Source of the DNA: Limnomonas spitsbergensis
Taxonomy: Eukaryota > Chlorophyta > Chlorophyceae > Chlamydomonadales
Assembly: GCA_037349105.1 (NCBI GenBank)
Contig: JAYJMM010000120.1
Span: 2,563,001-2,627,000, forward strand
Reading direction: 5' to 3'
Length of the DNA stretch: 64,000 bases
Shown: positions 20,946 through 33,300 of the stretch, piece after piece
How positions within the stretch are numbered: the stretch's first letter is position 1
Layout of the letters: each line of letters starts with the position of its first letter
Position numbers and translations under genes: made by a program
The notes under the pieces: generated by a model
What the model was told of the DNA's origin: nothing
Seen by the model: the letters and a program-made list of their open reading frames with translations, nothing else
Database searches by the model: none

Positions 20946-21702
20946 TGCTCTACTGGTTTCTTCTGAGTCTAGCCATTACCATTTACCTTTGTACCGGCGA
21001 AGAGTGCTTGCGTGCCGATAGGTTGCTTCTTTATTAGTTATGACGACAAAAGCATCAAACTGGTCTTTCTCCTTGTCTTGCAGGTCCTTCAGGAGCTTGT
21101 CTAATAGTGTGTCAACTGTCAGCTTCAATAAATCGCTACGTTGATCCCGCCATCAGCATGCGGTAGTCCATACCGTACATTTCAAACGCGTAGAAGGCCC
21201 AAGCTGTGGTTGTGAAGTTCCCATTCGATTGGAATTCACCTTGGTCAGGCATAAGGGTATATCTATGGTGCTCGTAGGTCGGTTTCTGCCTTTGGCTCAT
21301 GAACCAGTCCATAATCTCCCACTTTGTGTGTGTGAGGGGTGCACCCATGAGCATAGCCATTGCATGTGCTTGGCAGAACAAACCCTCCTGCTTTTCACAG
21401 TGAATCCCCTCCGGTATGGTGTGGTTCCGTTTGTGTGTTAATTTTTGTTTGATCCAGTTTGCACCCCCTCCTATTTGCCTTGGGTAGGTCCCCTCGGTGT
21501 GTCTATCCTGGTTTGCTCGCCTCGCGTTTACCTGCTTGTGATAATTGCAGTCAGTTCTTTCCTGGCTCCTATATTTTCCTGTATGCTTGAGCCATGGATC
21601 CTTGGAACCTTGGGCCCCTGGGTTGTTCCATTTGCGCGTTGATCTCCGAGATTGCTTAAGCATGTATTTCAAAAGCCAGGCTTTTTTATTTGGGGATGCC
21701 AT
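20946..21702 (-). pseudogene. Josephin-like cysteine protease region of the LINE, broken
   Basis: The open frame at 21136-21702 (188 aa) has a basic N-terminus followed at residues 103-110 by EKQEGLFC, then QAHAMAMLMG. This matches the Josephin (ataxin-3 fold) active-site Cys region, typically EKQEG-x-x-C. After a one-base frame shift near 21145 the protein continues (TVDTLLDKLL, DAFVVIT) to HASTLRRYKGKW, then a TAA stop at 20976-20978 replaces one codon, then WLDSEE. That spacing fits the Josephin catalytic-His motif followed by W-x-x-LDS. The region directly precedes the OTU frame, so the intact element probably made one long protein with both protease folds. Identification is by motif only. 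Confidence 0.55.
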
Positions 21703-21934
21703 GTACTTTTGTAAGATATACCTACGGGCATGATCCCCAGTGATTTTCTTCGTATTTTTTGTTTTGCATTCGTTTGTCTTCGTGAGATAGGCGTGTTTGT
21801 TTTATTTCATGAAGGACCGGGTGGTTATACGTCGTTTGTAGAGACTCACGAAAGTGTGAAATAAGGTTTGTAGAGACTTGAAATCCAATCGTAGAATGCA
21901 TAGTATTTTCCATCATTGTTTCCGTCCCCATGCT
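21703..21934 (-). mobile_element. 5' end of the LINE copy
   Basis: Upstream of the first long frame. It holds short basic frames interrupted by stops (for example a stop near 21730), probably 5' UTR or a decayed N-terminus. The outermost 75 bp (21835-21910) match, in inverse orientation, sequence at 862-927 and 25711-25790. Confidence 0.45.
21835..21910. repeat. Inverted repeat of 862-927 and 25711-25790
   Basis: The reverse complement contains GCATTCTACGATT, TTTCAAGTCTCTACAAA and CACACTTTCGTGAGTCTCTA, all found in the same order at 25711-25790 and, lacking one GTCTCTACAA unit, at 862-927. The DNA at 21835-25790 is thus bounded by inverted arms about 4 kb apart. No target-site duplication was recognised. 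Confidence 0.75.
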
Positions 21935-22229
21935 ATATATTGGTGATCGCTATACTATAAAAACGCCTCTCTAACTTTGCGCGGGCCTGAGATGCCGAAA
22001 CGCTTACAGCGCGACGCTGGTTCTTCTGAGGTGGAACCACTGGGCTACGATAGCGTTCGACACCATGGCGATGGACCTGCACCAATTCCTGTGCCGTGCA
22101 GTTTGAAGAATAACAAGAAGGAGCAACACGGCAACAGCCAACAGGGCCGCTAGAGCGAAGCCACCCACTGCCCGCTGGAATACACTGCATGTATTCAGCA
22201 GCACTACCGCCCACTGGCATGCATTTCCT

Positions 22230-23545
22230 GCATGCTGCAGCTTGCAGCACCGCCCCCCTCCCCACCTAATGCGCTGTATGCATGCAGCACCACCGCACCC
22301 CTGCCTTCCAGGCATGCGCTGCTTGCATGTTGCAGGGCAGACCATCTTCCCACCTAATGCCCTGCATGCATACTGCACTACCGACCCCGTCCACCATGGC
22401 ATGCCTTGCATGCACGCTGCACTAAATCGTGGCTTGCACTGCCTGCCTGCTGCACCACCGCCCCCTAACCCTCCCTCGCTTGTGTCGCCTGAATGCTGCA
22501 GCACTGCACCCCTCCCCCTCCCAGGCATGCATTGCCTGCTTGCTGCACCCTCCCCCCCTACCTCCTTGCCATGCGCTGCCTGCATGCTGCACCACCGCAT
22601 TCCTCCCCCCACCCCTGGCATTCTGCATAGCCCCCCCCCTTCCCTCCCTGGTGGACAGCCTACCTGCTGCACCACCGCCCTCCTCCCTCCCTAGTGGACA
22701 GCCTACCTGCTGCGCCACCGCCCTCCTCCCTCCCTAGTGGACAGCCTGCTTGCTGCACCACCGCCCTCCTCCCTCCCTAGTGCGCAGCCTACCTGCTGCG
22801 CCACCGCCCTCCTCCCTCCCTAGTGGACAGCCTACCTGCTGCGCCACCGCTCTCCTCCCTCCCTAGTGGACAGCCTGCCTGCTGCGCCACCACCCTCCTC
22901 CCTCCCTAGTGCGCAGCCTACATGCTGCGCCACCTCCCTCCTCCCTCCCTAGTGCGCAGCCTACCTGCTGCGCCACCTCCCTCCACCCTCCCTAGTGCTC
23001 AGCCTACCTGCTGCACCACCGCCCCCTTCCCTCCCAAGTGCGCAGACTACCTGCTGCACCACTGCCCCCTTCCCTCCCTAGGGCACAGCCTGCCTGCTGC
23101 GCCACCGCCCTCCTCCCTCCCTAGTGCGCAGCCTGCCTGCTGCGCCACCACCCTCCTCCCTCCCTAGTGCGCAGCCTACCTGCTGCACCACCGCCCCCCT
23201 CCCTCCCTAGTGCGCAGCCTACCTGCTGCGCCACCTCCCTCCACCCTCCCTAGTGCGCAGCCTACCTGCTGCGCCACCGCCCTCCTCCCTCCCTAGTGCT
23301 CAGCCTACATGCTGCACCACCGCCCCTTCCCTCCCTAGTGCGCAGCCTGCCTGCTTCGCTATCGTCCCTTCCCTCCCTAGTGCGCTGCCTGCCTGCTGTA
23401 CCACTGCCCCCCTTCCCTCCCTAATGCACTGCCTGCATGTTGCATCCCTGCACCACCGTACCCCTCCCTTCCTAGAGCGTTGCCTGCATGTTGCACCACC
23501 GCCCCCGTTCCACCCTAATGCGCTCCTTGCATGCTGCACTGCCGT
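22230..23545. repeat. Minisatellite, about 46-bp unit
   Basis: Degenerate units reading CTACCTGCTGCGCCACCGCC then CTCCTCCCTCCCTAGTGCGC. They are most regular at 22650-23300 and decay at both ends. Open frames on both strands are by-products of the repeat. Confidence 0.9.
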
Positions 23546-23564
23546 CCCCCTCCCACCCAAATGC

Positions 23565-24440
23565 GCTTCGTTCAATTACAACTTGCGCGGCTTGTCTATA
23601 CCTAGGCGCAGTTGTAAGCAAATCACAAGGAAGCTGCTCACGGAGTGCTTTGAAGTCTGATTCATTTGAAACTTGGCGCATGCCTTGGAGATATATAATA
23701 CAAGAGAATCCCAATAGCATGAGTCTTCTTCCCTAGTTTCAGGTCTACTGTTCTTCAAATACTTTCGCGACTTGTCTACCTTGTGGTACTCACGTGCTAA
23801 CCACACTTCAAAACTCCTCACGAGGTCTTTTGAAGTCTGATTCAATTGAAATTTGGCACATGCCTTCAAGAAAGGTCATATAAGAGATTGCCAGCAGCAT
23901 GAATCTTCACTTCAAGTTTCAGGTTCACTGTTCCTCAATTACTTTCGCGGCTGGTGTTCGTTGCTTGGGGTACTAGCATGCATATCACACTTGCAGCTGC
24001 GCATGGAGTATTCTGAAGTCTGATTCAATTGAACCTTGGCACATGTCTCCGAAATACGGAACACAAAATAATTCCAGCAGCATGAGTCTGTGTTTCAAGT
24101 TTCAGATGTACTGTTCTTCAATTGCTTTCGCAGCTTGTCTACCTAGAGACATTTACATGCAAATCACACTTGAGAGCTCCTCACGGAGTGCTTTGAAGTC
24201 TGATTCAACTGAAACTTGGCACATGCCTTCGAGATACATAATATAAGAGATGGCCAGCAGCATGAGTCTTCACCCAAGTTTCAGGTTCACTGTTCATCAA
24301 TTACATCCGTGGCTGGTCTACCCTACGTTACCTGCATGCAAATCACACTTGAAAGCTGCTTACAGAGTTAGTCTGATTCAATTGGAAATCGGCATATGCC
24401 TTCCGGGTATGCCATTTAAGAGAACTCCATTGGCAAGTGT
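23565..24440. repeat. Diverged satellite, about 181-bp unit, nearly five copies
   Basis: Recurring landmarks TTCAATTAC..TCGCGGCTTGTCTA begin near 23571, 23752, 23933, 24116 and 24296. Each unit also contains TGAAGTCTGATTCA and TTGGCACATGCCTT. Units are clearly diverged, so this array is older than its neighbours. Confidence 0.85.
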
Positions 24441-24479
24441 TACATTTGAAGTTGCATGCCAGGGGTATTCAATGTCTGA

Positions 24480-24837
24480 AGAAATGTTGCGCATCAGGCC
24501 ATTACAGTACGTTACATGTGCGTAGGGCTGGGACACTATCCATACGAGGGAGTGCTGCCCATGCATGTCGAGGCGAACATTGTCGAACGGGGCGCTGTGC
24601 ATGCATGTGGAGGGGGGACACACTATCCAAACGGGACAGCGCTGTGCATGTAAAGGGAGAATACTGTTCATATAAGGGAGAGATGCGCATGCATGTGAAG
24701 TGTGGGGCATACTGTTTATACTGGGGAGCACTGTGCATGCATGTGAAGGGGCACTTCCCAAGTTCCCATAGGGATTGCAGTTCATGCATGTGGAGGGGGG
24801 CACACTCACTGTCCACACGGGGGATCTCTGAGCATGC
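24480..24837. repeat. Degenerate 50-70 bp repeats joining the duplicated block
   Basis: Recurring pieces TGCATGCATGTGGAGGGG, ATACTGTCCATA and GGGAGCACTGTGCATG. The field continues without a break into the first 220 bp of the right duplicated block. Confidence 0.7.
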
Positions 24838-25813
24838 ATGAGGACGGGGATGATACTGTCCATACCAGTGAGCATTGGAGCATTGCGCATGCACGCGTAG
24901 AGGGGGTCATAGTGTACATATTAAGGATTACTACGCATGTCTGCATGTGGAGGGGCATTGTGCCCACTCGGGAGAACGCAGTGTTTGTATGCAGAAGAGC
25001 ATACTGTCCACACATGGAGCACTGCACATGCATACGGAGCGTAATGCTGTCCTTGCAGAAGAGCTCTTCGCATCTACGTGGATAGACTTTTTTGTGGCAC
25101 TGTTGAACGTCCCAGCTGGCCACGGACATGGTGCAGGTCCTTGTTGAAGTTGCCAGAGGGCACCATCTGCAAAAGACAAGACTAAATAGAAGCAAAGTCC
25201 AAAGCTTGCAAGTGGCAATTGCCTCATTGGTCAGCAGTGCTGTTCATAGAGCCTGCAGTGAAGAACCCTCCTTGGACAGTTCATGCGTCATCCAGCGGGG
25301 ACACTTCGTGTGTCATCCAGCGGGGACCTTCGCGATTGAATGCCCGAGGAGGAGGTCCTTTCCGTTCCTCACGGGCTGTGTAGCGACGAGCAGGGTGATG
25401 CACGTTGTTCGAGCAACCCGACGCCACGGGCGCCCTTCGCCAGCAGGCGAATGTTCGAGATCTTCGCCTGTCTGGGCAAGTAGCTTAGATAATGCACTGG
25501 CTGGATAGGAGCGCTGATGTTGCGTTTGCGGCTATCTAGCGCGGGCTGCTCTAGCGCGGGCTGCTCTAGCGCGGACTCCTCTAGCTCGCCAGCCATCTGT
25601 CTAGGCTATCGGGGTCAAGGTTATCCGAGTCAAAGTCGACTGCATATTAAAGAGCGACGTTTTAGATTTAAATGAGCTATCAAAAGTATCAAACGATGCA
25701 TGTTAGACTTAGAAAATATTTGGCATTCTACGATTCGATTTCAAGTCTCTACAAGCCTAACTTCACACTTTCGTGAGTGTCTACAAACTATGGTTTAGAG
25801 GGTCGGTCCTAAC
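24838..25813. repeat. Duplicated block, right copy
   Basis: Direct repeat of 1-952, described there. Beyond 25813 the two loci share nothing. Confidence 0.9.
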
Positions 25814-26237
25814 TCGCGAACAGCATGTGCGGTACAAGTAATTCAAAAAATCCCGTTGCGCGAACTTGGTGTCAAAGGCCAAAACTAAATTGGGGGGCTG
25901 CGCAGACTAATTACATACCGGCACCAAATATTAGGAATCTGTTCAATAGTCGTACAAAAATTGTCATCCCGCCTCGGCACCCCTCTTGCCAAGTATAGCC
26001 GGTTTATACAGCAATAAGACTGAAGACAACTCAAAGGCCGATTGTTGCTTGAGACCTGGCTTTTTATACGATGTTAGGGACATAAATCTCAGATGTGAAA
26101 ATGCTTTATGTGATCCTCTTATCATTTCCATTGGGCATCCGACCTCCTGCAGTCAATCAATTGTTTTGCTTGGTGGCACGTTGGCTTGCTTGAGGACTTG
26201 GATATTTTCAGGTTTGTTTTGGTGAATTGATTAAATT

Positions 26238-26469
26238 ACAGGTCTCCACTAATAATTTCCTGTTTTTCTTTTCTCCTTTCCCCCTTTTGAGCATGGCCCA
26301 GACGTCTCCAGCTTCCGGTAGTTGGATTGGGGATAAGGACTTTTTGTTTTGTTTTTGAGGGGGGCTCTTTCCTCTCTCTCTTTAGTTCCCAACCTTGCTG
26401 TTGGACGCCGACGCGGCAGAGCCTTTGCAGCATGGCCCAGTGGTGTAACGTCATTGACAGGTCTCCACT
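26238..26469 (+). mobile_element. 5'-truncated LINE 3' end with 13-bp target-site duplication
   Basis: ACAGGTCTCCACT occurs at 26238-26250 and again at 26457-26469 and brackets a 206-bp insert. The insert ends GGTGTAACGTCATTG, preceded by GTTGGACGCCGACGCGGCAG and GCATGGCCCAGT. Closely related ends occur at about 63510-63585 (+) and 55262-55345 (-). A constant 3' end, variable 5' truncation and a target-site duplication are the marks of target-primed reverse transcription. Confidence 0.8.
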
Positions 26470-26749
26470 GAAATGTTAACTATACCATCCAGCAGAGAAT
26501 CATAAGACCGGACGTGGACGCTTAAAATTGAAGTGGCGGGAACACTTGAGCCGTGGTTGTCATGTCATTACAAAAATAGCAAACGTACGAGACATAAATG
26601 TTGTTTGTTGGTGACTAAAATATGCTATCTTCCAACACACATAATTAATAGCTAGCTACACAATGAACTTCCCTCTATACCGGTATCTCAATTCACTACT
26701 CTTCCTCAGGTCCTTACAACTGCGTGCTAGCATCTATTGCCTTCGGCAC

Positions 26750-27130
26750 ACACCTCAAGGCACCCAACAGCCGCACAAGTAGCTCGGGATGAACACATGA
26801 TCACATGCAAGTCTACTTCACGCAATCCACGCCGGCTAAATTCAAGCCAGCTCTCCAATCCAGCCTACGTCAGGCAATCCACTGAGACAGCATTCAAGCC
26901 TACGCCAAGGCTCCATGCTAGCCTTATCCATGCACGCCCACTCTCAATGCAAGCGAACTTTATGTGAGCCAGCTCCATGCAAACCAGCTCCATGCAAAGC
27001 TTACTCAATGCCAGCAGACTCCATGTAGGCCGATTCCACTCGAGGAAACTCTCCATACAGTCCGACGCCATGCAAACCTCCTCCGTATAGGCCCATTCCA
27101 TTCGAGGAAACTATCTAATAATCACACAAG
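26750..27130. repeat. Degenerate CCATGCAAGCC-type repeats
   Basis: Loose repetition of CCAGCTCCATGCAAACC, GACTCCATG and ATTCCA(T/C)TCGAGGAAACT. No gene supported. It lies just downstream of MFS gene A. Confidence 0.5.
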
Positions 27131-27333
27131 CTGACTCCATGCTCAGAACGGTGCACACCCGCTTGGGCCCTGCTGAACGCTTGGCTGCGTGGCTGGTAGG
27201 GGATAAGCAAGCTCAACTCCAGCTGCCATGCACAGCCAGGACCAAAGTGCAGCCATGCCACCCTCCTACATGCCGACGCCATGTCATCCAAGTATCGAAC
27301 CTCAGAGGTCACAGCTTCTGCACACTACTGACA

Positions 27334-30300
27334 CTACATGTCGTACGCGTCTTTGCTGATGCGCATGAGTAGCCAGCAGCCAGCCAGCGATAACAGGTTG
27401 AATCCCGTTAATATCATCCAAGAGGGGCCGTACTGCATGTACCGCACGCAGGGGAGCAACGCCAGGGTTAAGAGGCAGGTGGAGCCATCAGACAGGGTTT
27501 AGATTTAAGAGGCAGGTTAAGCAATCAGGCAGGGTTTAGACTTAAGAGGCAGGTGGAGCCATCAGGCAGGTTAAAAAGATTCGGGGGACACAGGAGCACT
27601 GTCACAATTTCAGAAGAAAGATGTGTTGCAACATGGTGCCAGCCAGCAAGCCAGCCGGCATTCCCAGCAAGCCTTTATTCTTTCAGGCCAGCTTCTCTCC
27701 GGGCTCTAGCCGGCGGCCCCATTTGTGGCCAGCCACGGTCTGCTTTGGCAATTAATCGTAGGCCGGTCCAGGTTTGGTCCCCATGGGGCCCTCTGCAGCC
27801 GAAGGGCGGCCTGTTGTAGGTGGACTGGTAGCCGATAAAAGAAACACTACAGCGAGCAGCACCTGGTGCACTGCTCCCAACACGGGCAGCAGGTGGCGCG
27901 ATCATATGGCCCAGCCGAACCGTCCCGCTAACTCGCCAATGCCTCCATGCCTCAGCATTGTCCCCTGCCCTTGCCCCTCCTGCTGAAATCGAAAGACGCC
28001 CGCTACATCCGTAGAGAACAAAACAGAGCGCACCAGACCACCTTCGCGGGGAGCTGCTGGGCAGCAACCAATGGGCCGATTGGGACCAAACCTTGACTTG
28101 CTTGAGGAACATGATTTGGTGAATCTCAGGCAAAAATTAAACCTATAACAAAAATAGGGTTCCTCACGCAGTCCGAGCCTACCGGTAGATTAGGGTTTGG
28201 GGTTGGACCTAAACCCTACATAGTGTCACTCACGCAGTCCGAGCCGATGCAGTATGTTTCGTCGCCGTGCGCCTTCCCCGCCTGCTCGTACATGGTCCCA
28301 ATCAGCAGAGTACCGCACAGGTAGCCGCCCGCTGCGGGTGCGAGCTGGAACACGGAGTACGTCGAGGCCAAGTGCTTGAGCCCAAACAGGTCGGAGATGA
28401 TGGTGGGGATGACCGCCCAGTGGCCGCCGAAGGCAAAGCCGCCGAGGAGAGTCTGTCAAGGGAATGCAAATGCATGGGTGAATGGAATCGAATGGACCGC
28501 AAAGCCGCGAAGGAGAGTCTGTCAAGGGACGGCATGGGATGCAAAGGCACGGGTGAACCTCAGCAGGTGCCTAAGCTTTAAGTTCAGCCGGCGGGAGACC
28601 GCGGAGCCAGGGGCAAGGAGCCAGGAGCAAGGAAGGCAGGGTTAACACAGGTAGACAGCAGGAGCTGGGCCTTTATAATTAGGGTTTAAGGCGAGTAGAG
28701 GCAGTAAGCATGGGCAGGCCTTTCAGCAGAGGGGCATGCCAGGGCAGATGAAGGCAGCGGGAGACCGTGTCCAGCAGCGCTTGAGACAGCAAATCAACTT
28801 GAAGGGGGATTGGCTAGGCTGGAAGGAGCCAATGTGGCAGACTGAACCCTTACCCGAAACCCTAACCCCTTAACCTTAAACTAGGTAGGAAGGAGACAAT
28901 GCGGCAGGCTTAGGGTAAACAAGATTTATGATCCTGGGCAGGCTTAGGGTAAACAGGATTTATGATCCTGGGCAGGCTTAGGGTAAACAGGATTTATGAT
29001 CCTGGGCAGGCTTAGGGTAAACAGGATTTATGATCCTGGGCAGGCTTAGGGTAAACAAGATTTATGATCCTGGGCAGGCTTAGGGTAAACAGGATTTATG
29101 ATCCTGGGCAGGCTTAGGGTAAACAGGATTTATGATCCTGGGCAGGCTAAGGGTAAACAGGATTTATGATCCTGGGCAGGCTTAGGGTAAACAAGATTTA
29201 TGATCCTGGGCAGGCTTAGGGTAAACAGGATTTATGATCCTAGGCAGGCTTAGGGTAAACAGGATTTATGATCCTGGGCAGGCTTAGGGTAAACAGGATT
29301 TATGATCCTGGGCAGGCTTAGGGTAAACAGGATTTATGATCCTGGGCAGGCTTAGGGTAAACAGGATTTATGATCCTGGGCAGGCTTAGGGTAAACAGGA
29401 TTTATGATCCTGGGCAGGCTTAGGGTAAACAGGATTTATGATCCTGGGCAGGCTAAGGGTTAACAGGATTTATGATCCTGGGCAGGCTTAGGGTAAACAG
29501 GATTTATGATCCTGGGCAGGCTTAGGGTAAACAGGATTTATGATCCTGGGCAGGCTTAGGGTAAACAGGATTTATGATCCTGGGCAGGCTTAGGGTAAAC
29601 AGGATTTATGATCCTGGGCAGGCTTAGGGTAAACAGGATTTATGATCCTGGGCAGGCTTAGGGTAAACAGGATTTATGATCCTGGGCAGGCTTAGGGTAA
29701 ACAGGATTTATGATCCTGGGCAGGCTTAGGGTAAACAGGATTTATGATCCTGGGCAGGCTTAGGGTAAACAGGATTTATGATCCTGGGCAGGCTTAAGGT
29801 AAACAGGATTTATGATCCTGGGCAGGCTTAGGGTAAACAGGATTTATGATCCTGGGCAGGCTTAGGGTAAACAGGATTTATGATCCTGGGCAGGCTTAGG
29901 GTAAACAGGATTTATGATCCTGGGCAGGGATTTTCCCTTTTTTGCTGTAACGTAGACGAATCATGAAAGAAACAAACTCCTCCCGGTTCCATGGCACACA
30001 TCTTCACAGCTGAAAGGGGGCGGGAAAGCCACCTGCTGTCAATCCCTGCCGAAGTTATCAGCAGCTACAGTGCAGGACCCTATCCTAGCAGATGCGAATT
30101 TCTCTTTTTGAACAAGGTATAGGAGTCGCAGGAGCAGCATGTGAGGGACAGACACGGATGTCGTCACTGGGGGGATTGTTCTGGATCCACCGGTACATCC
30201 GCCAGTGGATCTGCTAGTGGATCCTCCCAATGCGTACAGCCCAGAGTTGCATTGAGTGCCTGTTTTCTGCTTATAAAGGACCCTGTCTATCGATGGCCTG

Positions 30301-33300
30301 TCTCACAAAGACAAATAGCCTTTTGGGGGCTGGGCATACCATGACGGACAGCATTTCACGACATACAATGCAGATCTCTGTAACAGTTCAGATCTACCAG
30401 TTGCGGATCTGCCTATCCATGGCCTGTAGCCTGCCATGACATTCAGTTCAGATCTATGAATTGCAGATCTGCCCTTCAATGACCTGTGGTCTACCATGAC
30501 ATACGGTACAGCTCAGATCCACAAAACAGTTCAGATCTAACAGTTGCCGATCTGCCAATCGATGGCCTGTGGCTTACCATGACATACAGGTCGTCCTCCA
30601 TGGTGACTAAGCTCATGAAGGCGGTGAAGGTCGTGATGAGGGCGCCGACCAGGACCAGGAACACGGTGCGGGGCGTGCCATGGTTGTGTAAATAAGTCTC
30701 GCTGATGTACCCCATGGCCATGCGACCTGCCAAGGTGAGGGCAGCAGATCTCAGCAACTATGGAGCGGTAAAGCGACAAGGGAGCAGATCTTGCACATGG
30801 ACCGGTACCAGGCAGCCTGCCGGAGGGAGGGCAGCAGAATGAGATATCGGATCTAGGCAACAAGGGAGCGGATGTCAGCATAATGAGCGAATCTCTGAGA
30901 CAAAGGAACGGGAGCCTAGGTGTGAACCTCAGTGAGGGCCACAGAACCATAAACCCTAAAGCACCTCAGTGGGGGCCAGGTGTGGCCTGAACCCTAAACC
31001 CTGCACCTCACCTGCAGCGTTGGCCACAGAAAACAGCGAAACAAACACGAGCTGCCCGTCCAGGTCCCCTCCCAGCGCCATGACCTGCCCCGACAGGGTG
31101 TTGATGTAGGCCAGGCCGGTGCCCACACCCATCATCGCCTGCATGCGGGGAAATGGAGACATCACAAGTCAAGGCCGCGCACAAGCTGTCGGCACGGATA
31201 TGCAGCACCCTACTCATGCAATGCTCTGCCTCCAGCCCCTCTATCTCTCTATCCCCTCCCCCTCTACTCCCTTAACCCCATAGAATGAATGAGCTGGGTG
31301 TCCTGGGGTATGCACACGCCACCTGGAACATGATGAGCCAGACCTCCGAGCTGCTGATGGCCTGCCTCTTCCACGCACAAGCCAGCCAACTCCATGCACA
31401 AATGTGGGCAGAATAGACCCCTTTCAACCCCACATGGAACATGATGAGCCAGAACTCCGGGCAGAAGTCAGGGCACGCTGCTACAGGCCCCCGCGGCTAT
31501 TCCCGCGGCCGAAGGCCGTGATATAGCTACTGTTATCCAATGAACACCCTACCTGGAACATGATGAGCCAGAACTCAGTTGTCTGGAGGGCCTGCCATGA
31601 CGTCATCTCCCTCTTGGGCGCCGTCTCCTGCCCATCTGCATCTTCGTCCACGTCCTGGGAGTCTGCGACCCAGGTGTGGAAGCCAAGTGTGAAAGCCAAG
31701 AGTCTATGAAGCCAGGTATGGAAACCAATAATGAAGATCGAAGTGTGGCAACCAAGAACCTTCAACCCAGAGGTGGGAGCCAAGAATCTACAGCTCAAGA
31801 GTTGATAGCACAAATATTAAACGTAAGTGTAAACTAGCTACAACCCGGGTGTGGATGTTAAGAACCTACAACCCACTGTGGAAGCCAGGAATCTGAGACT
31901 GGAGTGTGGATGCCAAGTGTGAAGTCTATCACTGAAGTGTGAAAATTTTAAATCTATGACCCAGGGGGGGATGCTAAACTTCTACAATTCAAATGTGGAA
32001 TCCTCAAATCTACGACCCAAGTGTGGATGTTAAGAATCTATTACCCAAGTGTGGAGGCCAAGAATCTACAGCTCAAGCGAGGAAACCAATAATCTTTAAT
32101 CCAGGTGTGGGGACTCATAATGTACGACTCAAGTTATGAAACCAAGAATCTGTAACCCAAGAGTGATATTCGTAAACCTGTAACCCAGGTGTGGATGCTA
32201 CAAATCTTCGACCCAAGTGTGGAAACCAAGAATCTACGACCTCCGGATTGAACTTTTCTATTTTAAACTTTCTATTTTAAAGCGCTTCAGCTACTAACTG
32301 CCTTACCGCCGGGAGGGCTTGGTGCAGCATGCCCTGCTACTTACTCAGTGTTGATTTAAGTAAGTGCCAGAGCACCTTCGGGGGGCCACCGGGCAGCCAT
32401 TACTGGGCCGATTGGGACCAAACCTTGACTGGCCTACGGCCGTAGGCCGCAGCAGTAGGGCTTGCTGTACCAGGACCCCCCGGCCGTAGGCCGTGATGTA
32501 GCTGAATTGTAGCTGAATCGTGTTAAAATAATCATTGCTGCTACACAGGCCAAGCTTGAATCCCAATCGGCCTAGTGGTGGCCGCCCGCAAGCCCTCCCG
32601 CTGGTGCAGAAGACAAGGTTTAGGGTTTAGGGTTAAGGGTTTAGGGTCATAATGGCAAATACTGATGGCAAGACACTCGGCAGAAGGCCCTGGCAAGCAT
32701 CAACAACCATTAGCAAGGAACAAGCCCGGAATGATTGAAACTGAAAACATTCAAGAATATCAGAAACAGCTGTGAAATCTTCAGACCGCCGATCCAGTAT
32801 AGATCCGACTGGATCTCTTGCGACAAATGTCCCTCTCCGTCGCAGCCAAATAGGTAATAGGCCTAACAGGTGGCTACCGTAGTCCATGCTTCAGGGCCCC
32901 TTTTTTACTTTATTTGTTTATTTACCGGTATTTCTATTTATATATATACATTTACCGGTATTTATTTATGTAAATTTACCTGTATTTATTTATGTAAATT
33001 TACCGGTATTTATTTATGTAAATTTACCGGTATTTATTTATGTAAATTTACCGATATTTATTTATGTATATTTACCGGTATTTATTTATGTAAATTTACC
33101 GGTATTTATTTATTTATGAGGCACCACATGCACCGGACGCACAGCCTGAAAACGCCCTGGGCTCCCGCACAAAACAATCACGCATCCAGCAACACAGCTG
33201 CTCGCGTGCTCATCACATCATTGCATGTGCGCACATGCCACCCTGGACATGGTGGGCGCTGCCGTAGGCCCTTCCGGCCGCAGGCCGGGTCCTTCCTGAA

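Noticed and set aside
22004..22675. Cys/Gly-rich 223-aa frame on the - strand and counterparts on the + strand
   Set aside because: Frames across the ~46-bp minisatellite; no domain, and open on both strands.
21835..25790. A DNA transposon defined by the inverted arms
   Set aside because: No transposase, no target-site duplication, and the interior is a patchwork of three unrelated tandem repeats. Kept only as an inverted-repeat observation.
28905..29930. CRISPR-like appearance (regular 34-bp repeat with hairpin)
   Set aside because: There are no unique spacers: the whole 34-bp unit is repeated head to tail. The locus is inside an intron of a eukaryotic gene.
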